From an uncultured Chlorobiota bacterium (GTDB lineage: Bacteria; Bacteroidota; Bacteroidia; Bacteroidales; JAADGE01), in contig CAMZKI010000002.1 of the NCBI GenBank assembly GCA_947311125.1, positions 1 to 5,949 on the forward strand: 5,949 nt of DNA. Direction: 5' to 3'. Position numbers and translations under genes: made by a program. Under the pieces are notes generated by a model that was not told where the DNA came from, ran no database searches, and saw nothing but the letters and a program-made list of their open reading frames with translations. Positions 1 to 5,949 of the stretch are shown here, one piece after another. The stretch's first letter is position 1. Every line of letters begins with the position of its first letter.

Positions 1-163
1 ATTCTTTATTTATATTTCTGTCTGCCAATATTTTATTTATATTTTCGTTTGTGAGTTCTTCTGCATTTACTGAAAGTTTATCAGATAAATATCCCCAAAG
101 GGAGCTTATAATTTCTTTACAAAAGGCATCTTTATTGTTGTCTTTCATATGTTTTAAAGCATT
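1..163 (-). CDS. batD: BatD C-terminal fragment, inverted copy (partial)
   Basis: Read from 163 to 1 on the minus strand, this frame is open throughout and gives a BatD-like stretch. Key parts are KHMKDNNKDAFCKEI, then SSLWGYLSDKLSVNAEELT, then NINKILADRNINKE. The WGYLSDKL core followed by an EELTNENI-type segment resembles the cytoplasmic C-terminal part of Bacteroidota BatD (Bat aerotolerance operon), as recalled from the family. It ends at base 1 without a stop. The last 25 codons duplicate those at 164-238 on the other strand, so the natural gene runs 163 to 1 (minus) and continues at 239 (plus). Residues encoded by 76-163 exist only here and are the genuine upstream continuation of the plus-strand fragment. 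The orientation opposite to batE is therefore an artefact of the fold-back, not gene order. Confidence 0.8.
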
Positions 164-238
164 TTTCAGTAAATGCAGAAGAACTCACAAACGAAAATAT
201 AAATAAAATATTGGCAGACAGAAATATAAATAAAGAAT
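1..238. repeat. Perfect 75-bp inverted repeat at left contig end, 88-nt spacer
   Basis: Bases 1-75 are an exact reverse complement of 164-238, with 76-163 between them. Identity stops at pair 76/163. The left arm runs to the first base of the window, so its true length may be cut by the contig end. Both arms encode the same BatD residues, on opposite strands, and the spacer encodes BatD residues that continue the minus-strand frame only. A natural regulatory or telomeric hairpin would not be expected to lie this way inside a conserved coding region. A fold-back chimera from whole-genome amplification, library preparation or assembly explains it best. Confidence 0.95.
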
Positions 239-372
239 TAATTTCAAAACTTCTTAATACGATTGAAATTTGCAGATACGCACAATACAGCCCGGCAAGC
301 GAAGAGACGGCACCGGAAATAATTTATAAAAATTCGGAAGAAGTAATTAACGAACTCGAAAAAGTGTTATAA
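164..372 (+). CDS. batD: BatD C-terminus (partial, 5' end chimeric)
   Basis: The plus-strand frame with codons at 181, 184 and so on ends in TAA at 370-372. It encodes the extreme C-terminus of BatD, including ELISKLLNTIEICRYAQY, then SPASEETAPEIIYKN and SEEVINELEKVL. The CRYAQYSP motif followed by a short acidic helix with EVI-ELE is typical of the end of Bacteroidota BatD. BatD has an N-terminal exported part, a transmembrane helix and a cytoplasmic tail, and works with other Bat proteins at the inner membrane; its biochemical role is not settled. Only the tail is present here. Upstream of 164 the plus-strand sequence is reversed DNA from the same gene. BatE starts 18 bases after this stop, as expected for an operon. 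Confidence 0.85.
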
Positions 373-390
373 GATTAAAAGCCGAAAACA

Positions 391-1140
391 ATGAAAAAAA
401 TAACATACATAATAATTTTATTGCTTATAAACACCTTCACGTTTGCCTCAAACAATAAATTTGAACAGGCAAATAAACTATATTCGCAAAATAAATTTGA
501 AGATGCTTTAGAATACTACGAAGAACTTATATCCGAAGGATACTCTTCGCCGGAATTGTTTTATAATGCGGCAAATACATGCTACCGGCTAAATCTTACC
601 GGAAAAGCAATTTATTATTACGAAAAAGCAAAACTCCTTCGCCCCAACGATGATGACATTAGCTACAATCTTGAGTTAGCACAGCTAAGAGTAAAAAATC
701 TGCCTCCCGAAGTTCCGAAAATATTTCCCGTAAGAATTTTCAAGAAAGCAGTTTTTTCAATGTCTTATAAATTTTGGGGCATTGTAAGTTTGCTCTTATT
801 TACTGTATTTCTGATATTTACATATTATTATTTCAGAACCGAAAGCTCAAGACTAAAGAAAATAAGCTTTCTGTCATCAATATTTATGTTGTTTTTTTCA
901 ATCAACACATTTATTTTTATGCAATATCAACTCAACAGAATAAACAATCACAACAATGCCGTAATAATTAAGCCCGAAATAAATGCAAAGAGCTCGCCGG
1001 ACGATTCATCCTCCGATTTATTTAAAATTTACGAAGGATACAAAGCCGAAATTGAAACAAAAAGCGGCAACTGGTATGAAATAAAACTTACCGACGGCAG
1101 AAAAGCATGGGTAAAAAAAGACGACCTTATGATTATGTAA
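391..1140 (+). CDS. batE: BatE: TPR and SH3-like membrane protein of the Bat operon
   Basis: This 249-residue protein has the BatE architecture. Residues 1-20 are a Lys-started hydrophobic signal peptide ending TFTFAS. Two tetratricopeptide repeats follow at about 22-56 and 57-92 (FEQANKLYSQNKFEDALEYY and FYNAANTCYRLNLTGKAIYY). Two transmembrane helices lie at about 127-148 and 157-179. A C-terminal SH3-like domain covers about 189-249, with NAKSSPD near its start and GNWYEIKLTDGRKAWVKKDD near its end. The TPRs and the SH3 domain would both lie on the periplasmic side, suggesting scaffolding or envelope contacts. In Bacteroides the operon is linked to aerotolerance, though a direct role against oxidative stress is disputed in other phyla. 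It begins 18 bases after the batD stop with an A-rich leader and no clear Shine-Dalgarno site. Its position after BatD supports the assignment. Confidence 0.88.
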   Translation: MKKITYIIILLLINTFTFASNNKFEQANKLYSQNKFEDALEYYEELISEGYSSPELFYNAANTCYRLNLTGKAIYYYEKAKLLRPNDDDISYNLELAQLRVKNLPPEVPKIFPVRIFKKAVFSMSYKFWGIVSLLLFTVFLIFTYYYFRTESSRLKKISFLSSIFMLFFSINTFIFMQYQLNRINNHNNAVIIKPEINAKSSPDDSSSDLFKIYEGYKAEIETKSGNWYEIKLTDGRKAWVKKDDLMIM

Positions 1141-1148
1141 ACTCAGCT

Positions 1149-1346
1149 ATGAGCAAATCCGGAAACAAACAAAAAATATACAGGTTTTTTATGGCAACAG
1201 GAGGAATTATCCTCATTATTGCCGGTTTTCTTGCAATATTTTCAGAAAATAAAATTACAAGCAATACCGTAATTCAGAATTTTGTTTTTTTTCTTGCAGG
1301 AGGTGCATTAATTTACAGCGGACTAAAATGGACAGGGAAAAAATAA
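1149..1346 (+). CDS. Small two-helix membrane protein downstream of batE
   Basis: A 65-residue protein starting at ATG 1149, 8 bases after the batE stop. The same frame is open back to an ATG at 1107, but those extra 14 codons would be batE's tail read in another frame, so 1149 is preferred. Two hydrophobic helices are visible: about residues 12-31 (RFFMATGGIILIIAGFLAIF) and 44-61 (NFVFFLAGGALIYSGLKW). Lysine-rich stretches at both ends suggest that both termini face the cytoplasm. A short polar turn with SENKITSNT links the helices. I do not recognise the family. Tight spacing implies co-transcription with batD-batE, but no function can be assigned. It could be a small accessory subunit of the Bat membrane complex; this is inference from position only. 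Confidence 0.6.
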   Translation: MSKSGNKQKIYRFFMATGGIILIIAGFLAIFSENKITSNTVIQNFVFFLAGGALIYSGLKWTGKK

Positions 1347-1362
1347 TTTTCCTTAAAAATAA

Positions 1363-1371
1363 TACCTTTGC
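1363..1371 (+). promoter_or_regulatory. Candidate Bacteroidota -7 box upstream of ygiQ-like gene
   Basis: The sequence TACCTTTGC matches the Bacteroidota primary sigma factor -7 consensus TAnnTTTG, and lies in the 21-base gap between the small membrane gene and the first candidate start of the radical SAM gene. No convincing -33 TTTG or TTG element lies about 20 bases upstream; that stretch is A-rich. If the box is active, transcription would begin a few bases past it and the TTG start at 1368, which lies inside the box, could not be used on that transcript; the TTG at 1389 would then be the start. Such boxes also occur by chance in AT-rich DNA. Confidence 0.35.
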
Positions 1372-3206
1372 ATCTTAAATTATCATTATTGGAAAAAAAA
1401 TACAAAATAACCGACCGGCTGCCTGCAAGCATAAAAGAAATAAAAGCCCTCGGCTGGAGCGAAATCGACGTTATCTTATTCACCGGCGATGCTTTCATTG
1501 ACCACCCGGCATTCGGTGCTGCCGTAATAGGCAGAGTTTTGCAGAATGCAGGGTTAAGAGTTGCCGTTATCCCTCAGCCGAATTGGCGTGACGACCTGCG
1601 AGACTTTAAAAAATCAGGAAAACCTCGCCTGTTTTTTGCCGTTACATCCGGCAATATGGACAGTATGGTAAACCATTATACCGCCAACAAACGTCGCCGC
1701 TCGGACGATGCATACACGCCCGGAGGCAAGCCCGGTTTCAGACCGGATTATGCCGTTACGGTTTACACTCGTATTCTGAAAAAACTGTATCCCGAAACTC
1801 CGGTAATTATCGGCGGTATAGAAGCATCTTTAAGGCGTTTTACTCATTACGATTATTGGCAGGATAAACTAAAACCTTCGATTTTAACAGAAAGCGGAGC
1901 CGATTTATTGGTTTACGGTAACGGTGAAAAATCAATAACTCAAATAGCAAAACTTGCGGACAAAGGTGTGCCGATAAAGAATATGACAAATATAGCTCAA
2001 ACAGCGTATTTGTCAGACAGTTTTCCGAACTTTAAAGATAAAAAACAATTTATAAATTTATATTCTTACGAAGATTGCCTAAAAGACAAAAAGAAATTTG
2101 CCGAAAATTTTAAACACATCGAAACTCAATCTAATCAAATATATGCAAAATATCTCATTCAAAAAACAAAAAATAAATACCTTATAGTAAACCCGCCTCA
2201 TTCGCACACAAAAGAAAGCGAAATTGACAGTTTTTACAACCTTCCTTACACTCGCCTGCCGCATCCCAAATATAAAAACAAAGGAAAAATACCTGCTTAT
2301 GAAATGATTAAATTTTCGGTAAATATGCACAGAGGATGTTTCGGAGGATGCAGTTTTTGCACAATATCGGCACATCAGGGCAAATTCGTAATAAGCCGCT
2401 CGGCAAAATCAATATTAAAAGAGATTGATGAAATAGCAGATATGCCCGATTTTAAGGGAACAATAACAGATTTGGGAGGTCCGTCGGCAAATATGTATAA
2501 AATGCAAGGTTATGATTTGTCAATTTGCGAAAAATGTAAGCGTCCTTCCTGCATATATCCGGATATTTGTTTTAATCTTAATACAGACCATAACCCTCTG
2601 ACGGAAATTTATATAAAGGCAAGAAAACATCCTAAAATAAAACACGCTTTTACAGGCAGCGGAATACGTTACGATTTACTTTTCGACAAAAACGGAAAAA
2701 TAACCGGAGATAAAGACAGATATGCAAAAGAACTTATAAAATATCACGTATCGGGAAGGTTAAAAGTTGCTCCTGAACATACCGAGAGTAATGTTCTGAA
2801 AATTATGAGAAAACCTTCTTTCGATTTATTCCGTAAGTTTAAAAAATATTTTGATGAAATAAATAATAAGGAAAATATGAAACAGCAGATTATTCCTTAT
2901 TTTATTTCAAGCCACCCCGGAAGCAGAGACGAAGATATGGCGGAACTTGCCGTAAAAACAAAAAAACTGGATTTTAAACTTGAGCAGGTTCAGGATTTAA
3001 CGCCTACACCTATGACTGTTGCCGCTGTTATTTATTATTCCGGTTATCATCCTTATACGCTTAAAAAAGTTTATACGCCGCAAAGTAAAGAACAAAAACT
3101 TACACAACGTATGTTTTTCTTTTGGCATAAAAAAGAATACCGCCAAAAAATTAAGAATAAGTTACTTAAAATGAACCGGCCGGATTTAATAAAAAGACTG
3201 TTTTAG
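1368..3206 (+). CDS. ygiQ: YgiQ family radical SAM protein
   Basis: A radical S-adenosylmethionine enzyme of the YgiQ family (UPF0313); the substrate is unknown. The 4Fe-4S/SAM motif CxxxCxxC is intact as C324, C328 and C331 (HRGCFGGCSFCTIS). The N-terminal domain (about 25-290) carries recognisable family segments: GDAFIDHPAFGAAVIGR, PQPNWRDDLRDFKK, TSGNMDSMVNHYTANKRRR, AYTPGGKPGFRPDYAV and GGIEASLRRFTHYDYWQDKL. After the core comes a second Cys group (C387, C390, C395, C401) of the CxxC...CIYPDIC type, which I recall as conserved in the family. Later segments are KVAPEHTE (466-473), SSHPGSRDEDM (514-524) and QDLTPTPMT (542-550). The C-terminal part matches the DUF3362-like end. At 612 residues it is shorter than E. 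coli YgiQ (over 700) but normal for Bacteroidota. No ATG occurs near the start; TTG 1368 and TTG 1389 are both possible, and the latter yields an N-terminus MEKKYKITDRLP close to that of relatives. No truncation or frameshift is seen. Confidence 0.92.
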   Translation: MHLKLSLLEKKYKITDRLPASIKEIKALGWSEIDVILFTGDAFIDHPAFGAAVIGRVLQNAGLRVAVIPQPNWRDDLRDFKKSGKPRLFFAVTSGNMDSMVNHYTANKRRRSDDAYTPGGKPGFRPDYAVTVYTRILKKLYPETPVIIGGIEASLRRFTHYDYWQDKLKPSILTESGADLLVYGNGEKSITQIAKLADKGVPIKNMTNIAQTAYLSDSFPNFKDKKQFINLYSYEDCLKDKKKFAENFKHIETQSNQIYAKYLIQKTKNKYLIVNPPHSHTKESEIDSFYNLPYTRLPHPKYKNKGKIPAYEMIKFSVNMHRGCFGGCSFCTISAHQGKFVISRSAKSILKEIDEIADMPDFKGTITDLGGPSANMYKMQGYDLSICEKCKRPSCIYPDICFNLNTDHNPLTEIYIKARKHPKIKHAFTGSGIRYDLLFDKNGKITGDKDRYAKELIKYHVSGRLKVAPEHTESNVLKIMRKPSFDLFRKFKKYFDEINNKENMKQQIIPYFISSHPGSRDEDMAELAVKTKKLDFKLEQVQDLTPTPMTVAAVIYYSGYHPYTLKKVYTPQSKEQKLTQRMFFFWHKKEYRQKIKNKLLKMNRPDLIKRLF

Positions 3207-3213
3207 ATGTATG

Positions 3214-5808
3214 TCATATTTTCCCGCTTTCTTCCAAATGTTTTTTAATGAAAGTGTAAGTAAAACCGTTAATTTCAAAAACACCCTTCACAATTTCAAC
3301 AACAATCCCCGAACGTAAAAGAAAAGCCAGATTATCATAAATTTCGGCATCCGTATTTTCACTTTTCATAAGCTCTTCCAGTCGTTTTTCCGTTAATCGG
3401 CGATGCAAAAAGAACTGATATAAAATTTCATCAGCCGTATTACTGAAATAAGAAAGTGATGAGTATTTAACAACGGGAGATTTTATATATATACTGCCTT
3501 CCGAGTAATCATATATATTTGCAACCCAAGAGTTTACAGCCACACCAATATTCCCTTTTGAAGCTTCGGCATAATCATAAAACAGTTTTTCTATTTCGCC
3601 GGGTTTTATTCTGCTTTGATGTTTATCATTAAAAACATAAGATATTCCGCCCGCCGTATGTCTTTTAATTATTGCCTGCCCTATATCCGCAGCACTAAAC
3701 GGCATACAATTAATAATATCCAAAAAATAGTTTTCAAAATCAATTTTTTCGTTTAGTATTTTCAGGGCATAAAAATTAATGTTTACTATAAATATATGTT
3801 TTTTGCCGTGCTCCTGAATTATTTTTTTGAGTTTTTCGGCAATAATATTTCCGCTTTCGGTATTTTGCCACCACAGTTCAAAGGCATCGAATAAAATAAT
3901 ACTGCCCGGTTCCAGCTTGTCAAATTTCCGGAATGAAAACCCGTTTATATGAATGGCATTATCAACGACACTGTCAAATTTTCTTACTGATACAGAGCCT
4001 TCTATCGGAGGTTTAACAACATACAGGTGCCTGTTTTTAAGATATTTTCCGGCAAAATAATAAGATAAAAACGTTTTTCCCGAAAACGGTTCTCCTGTTA
4101 TTAATATTCCTCCTTTATATCCTGCTTCGTAGCGTTTCAAGGTTTCTGAAAGCTGCTCAATTTCATTTTTTCTGTTAACAAAAAAATCGTTATTGAAATT
4201 TTCTTTTCTTAAAAAGAGCTGTTTGTAATAATACGGTATTTTGTCTGAAATTTCCTTGTCGGGAGATAATTTCAACACTAAGTCAAGAGTTCTTTTAACT
4301 TTTGAAACTGTTTTTGTGCCGTCGTCATTTTCTTTATTTTTTATCGTTTTTACTGTTTTTTGCTTAAGCTCGTTTATTTTCTTTTTTATATTTGTTATGC
4401 CGGTAAATTTTATTTTCGGTCGTTGTTTATGTTCTTTTTTTCTGTTTTCTTTTGCAAAACTTTTAGTGTCGCCCGCATTTTTAATAAGCAAATAGACATT
4501 CAAATGATTTGAAACTTCACTAAGTCTTTCATTTACCCTCCTGTGAATATTAACTATTTCGTTCTCGGCTTCTTTTTTTGTTTCTTCTAATTTTTCAATT
4601 TGCTTTGATATAAAGTTTACTACCTGCTCGGGAGTATTTTTGTCTTTATCTACAACATTCCCGTCAGTATCAAACAATGTAAATTGTATCAGGCTCAGGA
4701 CATTGTGAACTGTTTGTTCCGTCGAATGTATTTCTTCGGGCAATGTATCCGTCATTACGGTAAGCGGTTCGTTAAGTTCAGTTTGTATTACAAAATCCAA
4801 AAGTGACGGCACCGATACTTCAAGCGTATCAAGCTCTTCAAATTGCCTTTCAGTAATATAATTTAAGGTTTCCTCAGTGAAAAGTTCTATTTTTTCAGGA
4901 AATCTGTCAATTAAATAACTGAATTTTTCAAAACCGGATACAAGCAACTCTTTAAGACGATAAGAAATCTCTTTTTTATCGGTTATCTCAGGTAATTCTG
5001 TTTTTTTGAATTTTGTATTTTTATCTTTTTTAAATTTGTTTAAGAAATTTTCTAATTCTGATTTCAGGTAATCAATCTTGGAAATTACCGAATTCTTTAT
5101 CAATTCTTCGGCTGAAACAACGGATTTTCCTATAATCCGATACATTCTGCTTTCAAATTCAAGGAATAAAAGTTCTAAACTCCAGGCATTTAAAAGTATC
5201 TGTTCATTACGTTTCCAATACTGCGGCATTTCTGAAATTTTATTTTTCAGCTTTTCAACATCTTCCTTTCTTTTTATTTTTTTAATAAATCTGTTCGGAT
5301 GTACCTCACTTATTTGTCGGCTTATCTTATTTATTATCGCAATATTTTTACTGTGAACAAAAGCAAAAATTGATTTTACGGCATCTTTTTTTATTTTATT
5401 AATAAAGTCAAGTTCATTTTTAATCTTTTCAATTTCATTTTTTACAATATTTTCATCTAATTTACCTTCTTTACGGAAAGCCTGAAGTTTTAAGATTCCG
5501 GCTCTTGTATTTTTTATAAGTTTCTGAAGTTCAACTATAAATTGTATGTGAACCATTCCTGTTTTCTTACCGGTTTCATTATATGCTTCAATAATTTCGT
5601 AAGGAATATATTGTTTAACTATTTCTTTGTATTTTATTTTATAATCAACCGGCTTTTTATTAATTTTTATTTTAAGTCTGTTCCTGTTTTTAAATGCTCT
5701 TAATTTTGCGTCATCGTTTTTGTCAAATTTTAAATCCGATATATCATATTTACAAAAAATATAATCCGGTAAATCATTTATAATACCGTCAACTTTTGTA
5801 TTTATTTG
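3214..5808 (-). CDS. Large P-loop ATPase with helical N-terminal half and winged-helix-like C-terminus (5' partial)
   Basis: I do not recognise this family. Numbering is from the only internal Met (start 5556, 780 residues). Residues 1-440 are Lys/Glu-rich and mostly helical, with probable coiled coil near 310-350 and a highly basic stretch at 365-405. The ATPase module starts with FFVNRKNEIEQL (458-469), like the pre-Walker box of ORC/STAND ATPases. Walker A is GEPFSGKT (488-495) and the Walker B strand is IILFDAFE (553-560), where the usual DE pair is D557 with E560 three residues later. N592 or N594 is a possible sensor 1, and AIIKRH (628-633) could supply a lid arginine. Residues about 706-780 resemble a winged helix. 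No signal peptide or transmembrane helix is evident in the visible part. The frame stays open upstream of Met 5556 to the fold-back at 5808, adding 84 protein-like residues without another Met, so the true start is outside the window. Its stop faces the ygiQ stop 7 bases away. A nucleotide-dependent switch or scaffold role is inference. Confidence 0.85.
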   Translation of the reverse strand, partial: QINTKVDGIINDLPDYIFCKYDISDLKFDKNDDAKLRAFKNRNRLKIKINKKPVDYKIKYKEIVKQYIPYEIIEAYNETGKKTGMVHIQFIVELQKLIKNTRAGILKLQAFRKEGKLDENIVKNEIEKIKNELDFINKIKKDAVKSIFAFVHSKNIAIINKISRQISEVHPNRFIKKIKRKEDVEKLKNKISEMPQYWKRNEQILLNAWSLELLFLEFESRMYRIIGKSVVSAEELIKNSVISKIDYLKSELENFLNKFKKDKNTKFKKTELPEITDKKEISYRLKELLVSGFEKFSYLIDRFPEKIELFTEETLNYITERQFEELDTLEVSVPSLLDFVIQTELNEPLTVMTDTLPEEIHSTEQTVHNVLSLIQFTLFDTDGNVVDKDKNTPEQVVNFISKQIEKLEETKKEAENEIVNIHRRVNERLSEVSNHLNVYLLIKNAGDTKSFAKENRKKEHKQRPKIKFTGITNIKKKINELKQKTVKTIKNKENDDGTKTVSKVKRTLDLVLKLSPDKEISDKIPYYYKQLFLRKENFNNDFFVNRKNEIEQLSETLKRYEAGYKGGILITGEPFSGKTFLSYYFAGKYLKNRHLYVVKPPIEGSVSVRKFDSVVDNAIHINGFSFRKFDKLEPGSIILFDAFELWWQNTESGNIIAEKLKKIIQEHGKKHIFIVNINFYALKILNEKIDFENYFLDIINCMPFSAADIGQAIIKRHTAGGISYVFNDKHQSRIKPGEIEKLFYDYAEASKGNIGVAVNSWVANIYDYSEGSIYIKSPVVKYSSLSYFSNTADEILYQFFLHRRLTEKRLEELMKSENTDAEIYDNLAFLLRSGIVVEIVKGVFEINGFTYTFIKKHLEESGKI

Positions 5809-5949
5809 AGCTTATCAGAAATACTTACAGCCAAATAAATACAAAAGTTGACGGTATTATAAATGATTTACCGGATTATATTTTTTGTAAATATGATATA
5901 TCGGATTTAAAATTTGACAAAAACGATGACGCAAAATTAAGAGCATTTA
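5691..5949. repeat. Perfect 118-bp inverted repeat at right contig end, 23-nt spacer
   Basis: Bases 5691-5808 are an exact reverse complement of 5832-5949, separated by 5809-5831. The outer arm ends at the last base of the window. Both arms lie inside the coding region of the large ATPase gene and encode the same residues (QINTKVDGIINDLPDYIF at the junction side). The spacer joins the outer arm in an open frame, while in the inner arm's frame it gives TGA and TAA. This mirrors the left end: an outer, reversed copy that carries slightly more upstream gene sequence than the inner copy. A fold-back chimera is the simplest reading. Confidence 0.95.
5811..5949 (+). CDS. Inverted copy of the ATPase gene 5' region (partial, artefactual orientation)
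   Basis: This plus-strand frame is open from 5811 to the end and reads LIRNTYS, then the residues shared with the minus-strand gene from 5808 downward (QINTKVDGIINDLPDY and so on, to KLRAF). The first seven residues are encoded by the spacer and extend the ATPase protein upstream of what the minus strand shows, bringing the visible protein to at least about 871 residues. There is no start codon or new gene here: it is the same gene on the reversed outer arm of the fold-back. It should not be counted as a separate locus. Confidence 0.7.

Noticed and set aside
1334..1354. Stem-loop with GGAAAA (1336-1341) and TTTTCC (1347-1352), a 5-base loop, overlapping the stop of the small membrane gene; possible terminator.
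   Set aside because: The stem is short and mostly A-T, and no T-run follows on either strand; such pairing is common in AT-rich DNA.
2079..2375. Minus-strand open frame of 98 codons inside the radical SAM gene.
   Set aside because: It overlaps conserved YgiQ coding sequence, including the FeS cluster motif, and has no family features of its own.
3176..3183. Palindrome CCGGCCGG near the end of the radical SAM gene.
   Set aside because: It is within coding sequence, single and short; no sign that it is an operator or terminator.
3512..3522. TATATTTGC on the plus strand, matching the -7 promoter consensus.
   Set aside because: It lies antisense inside the ATPase gene with no plus-strand gene after it; likely chance.
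4241..4495. Plus-strand open frame of 84 codons, rich in Phe and Ser.
   Set aside because: It is the antisense shadow of the Lys/Glu-rich part of the ATPase gene; GAA and AAA codons read in reverse give Phe- and Ser-rich frames.
5078..5356. Plus-strand open frame of 92 codons that looks hydrophobic.
   Set aside because: Antisense shadow of the ATPase N-terminal half; no leader signal or recognisable protein.
1..5949. Linear plasmid or phage-like element with hairpin telomeres, suggested by inverted repeats at both ends.
   Set aside because: The arms are unrelated to each other, have 88- and 23-nt spacers, and cut through genes whose frames are restored by undoing the fold-back; there is no replication, telomere-resolvase or phage gene.

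Overview
The window looks like a complete short contig from an uncultured member of the Bacteroidota. Four signs support this: the DNA is clearly AT-rich, it holds a Bat (aerotolerance) operon tail in batD-batE order, the radical SAM protein resembles Bacteroidota YgiQ proteins, and a TACCTTTGC box matches the Bacteroidota -7 promoter consensus TAnnTTTG. No Shine-Dalgarno sequence is evident before the genes examined, which is usual for this phylum. Homology statements come from recalled family features, because no search was run.

Layout, left to right. Positions 1-238 are a fold-back: 1-75 is a perfect reverse complement of 164-238, and both arms encode the same stretch of BatD. The real 3' end of batD reads from 163 down to 1 on the minus strand and then continues from 239 to 372 on the plus strand. 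It is followed by batE (391-1140) and a 65-residue two-helix membrane protein (1149-1346), which look like one transcription unit. A possible new promoter at 1363-1371 precedes a YgiQ-type radical SAM gene (1368-3206). Seven bases after its stop lies the stop of a long convergent gene on the minus strand (3214-5808, 5' end missing). This gene encodes a large protein with a helical N-terminal half, an AAA+/STAND-like P-loop ATPase module and a C-terminal winged-helix-like end; I do not recognise the family. Positions 5691-5949 are a second perfect fold-back (118-base arms) inside the 5' part of this gene.

How the parts fit. BatD and BatE are membrane/periplasmic partners of the BatA/BatB von Willebrand proteins and the MoxR ATPase encoded upstream in typical Bat operons, and the small membrane protein may belong with them. 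The YgiQ protein and the ATPase show no evident functional tie to the Bat genes. The two terminal inverted repeats are best explained as amplification or assembly chimeras rather than biology, because both interrupt continuous reading frames. I see no RNA gene, CRISPR array, insertion sequence or prophage. The most open biological question is the identity of the large ATPase.
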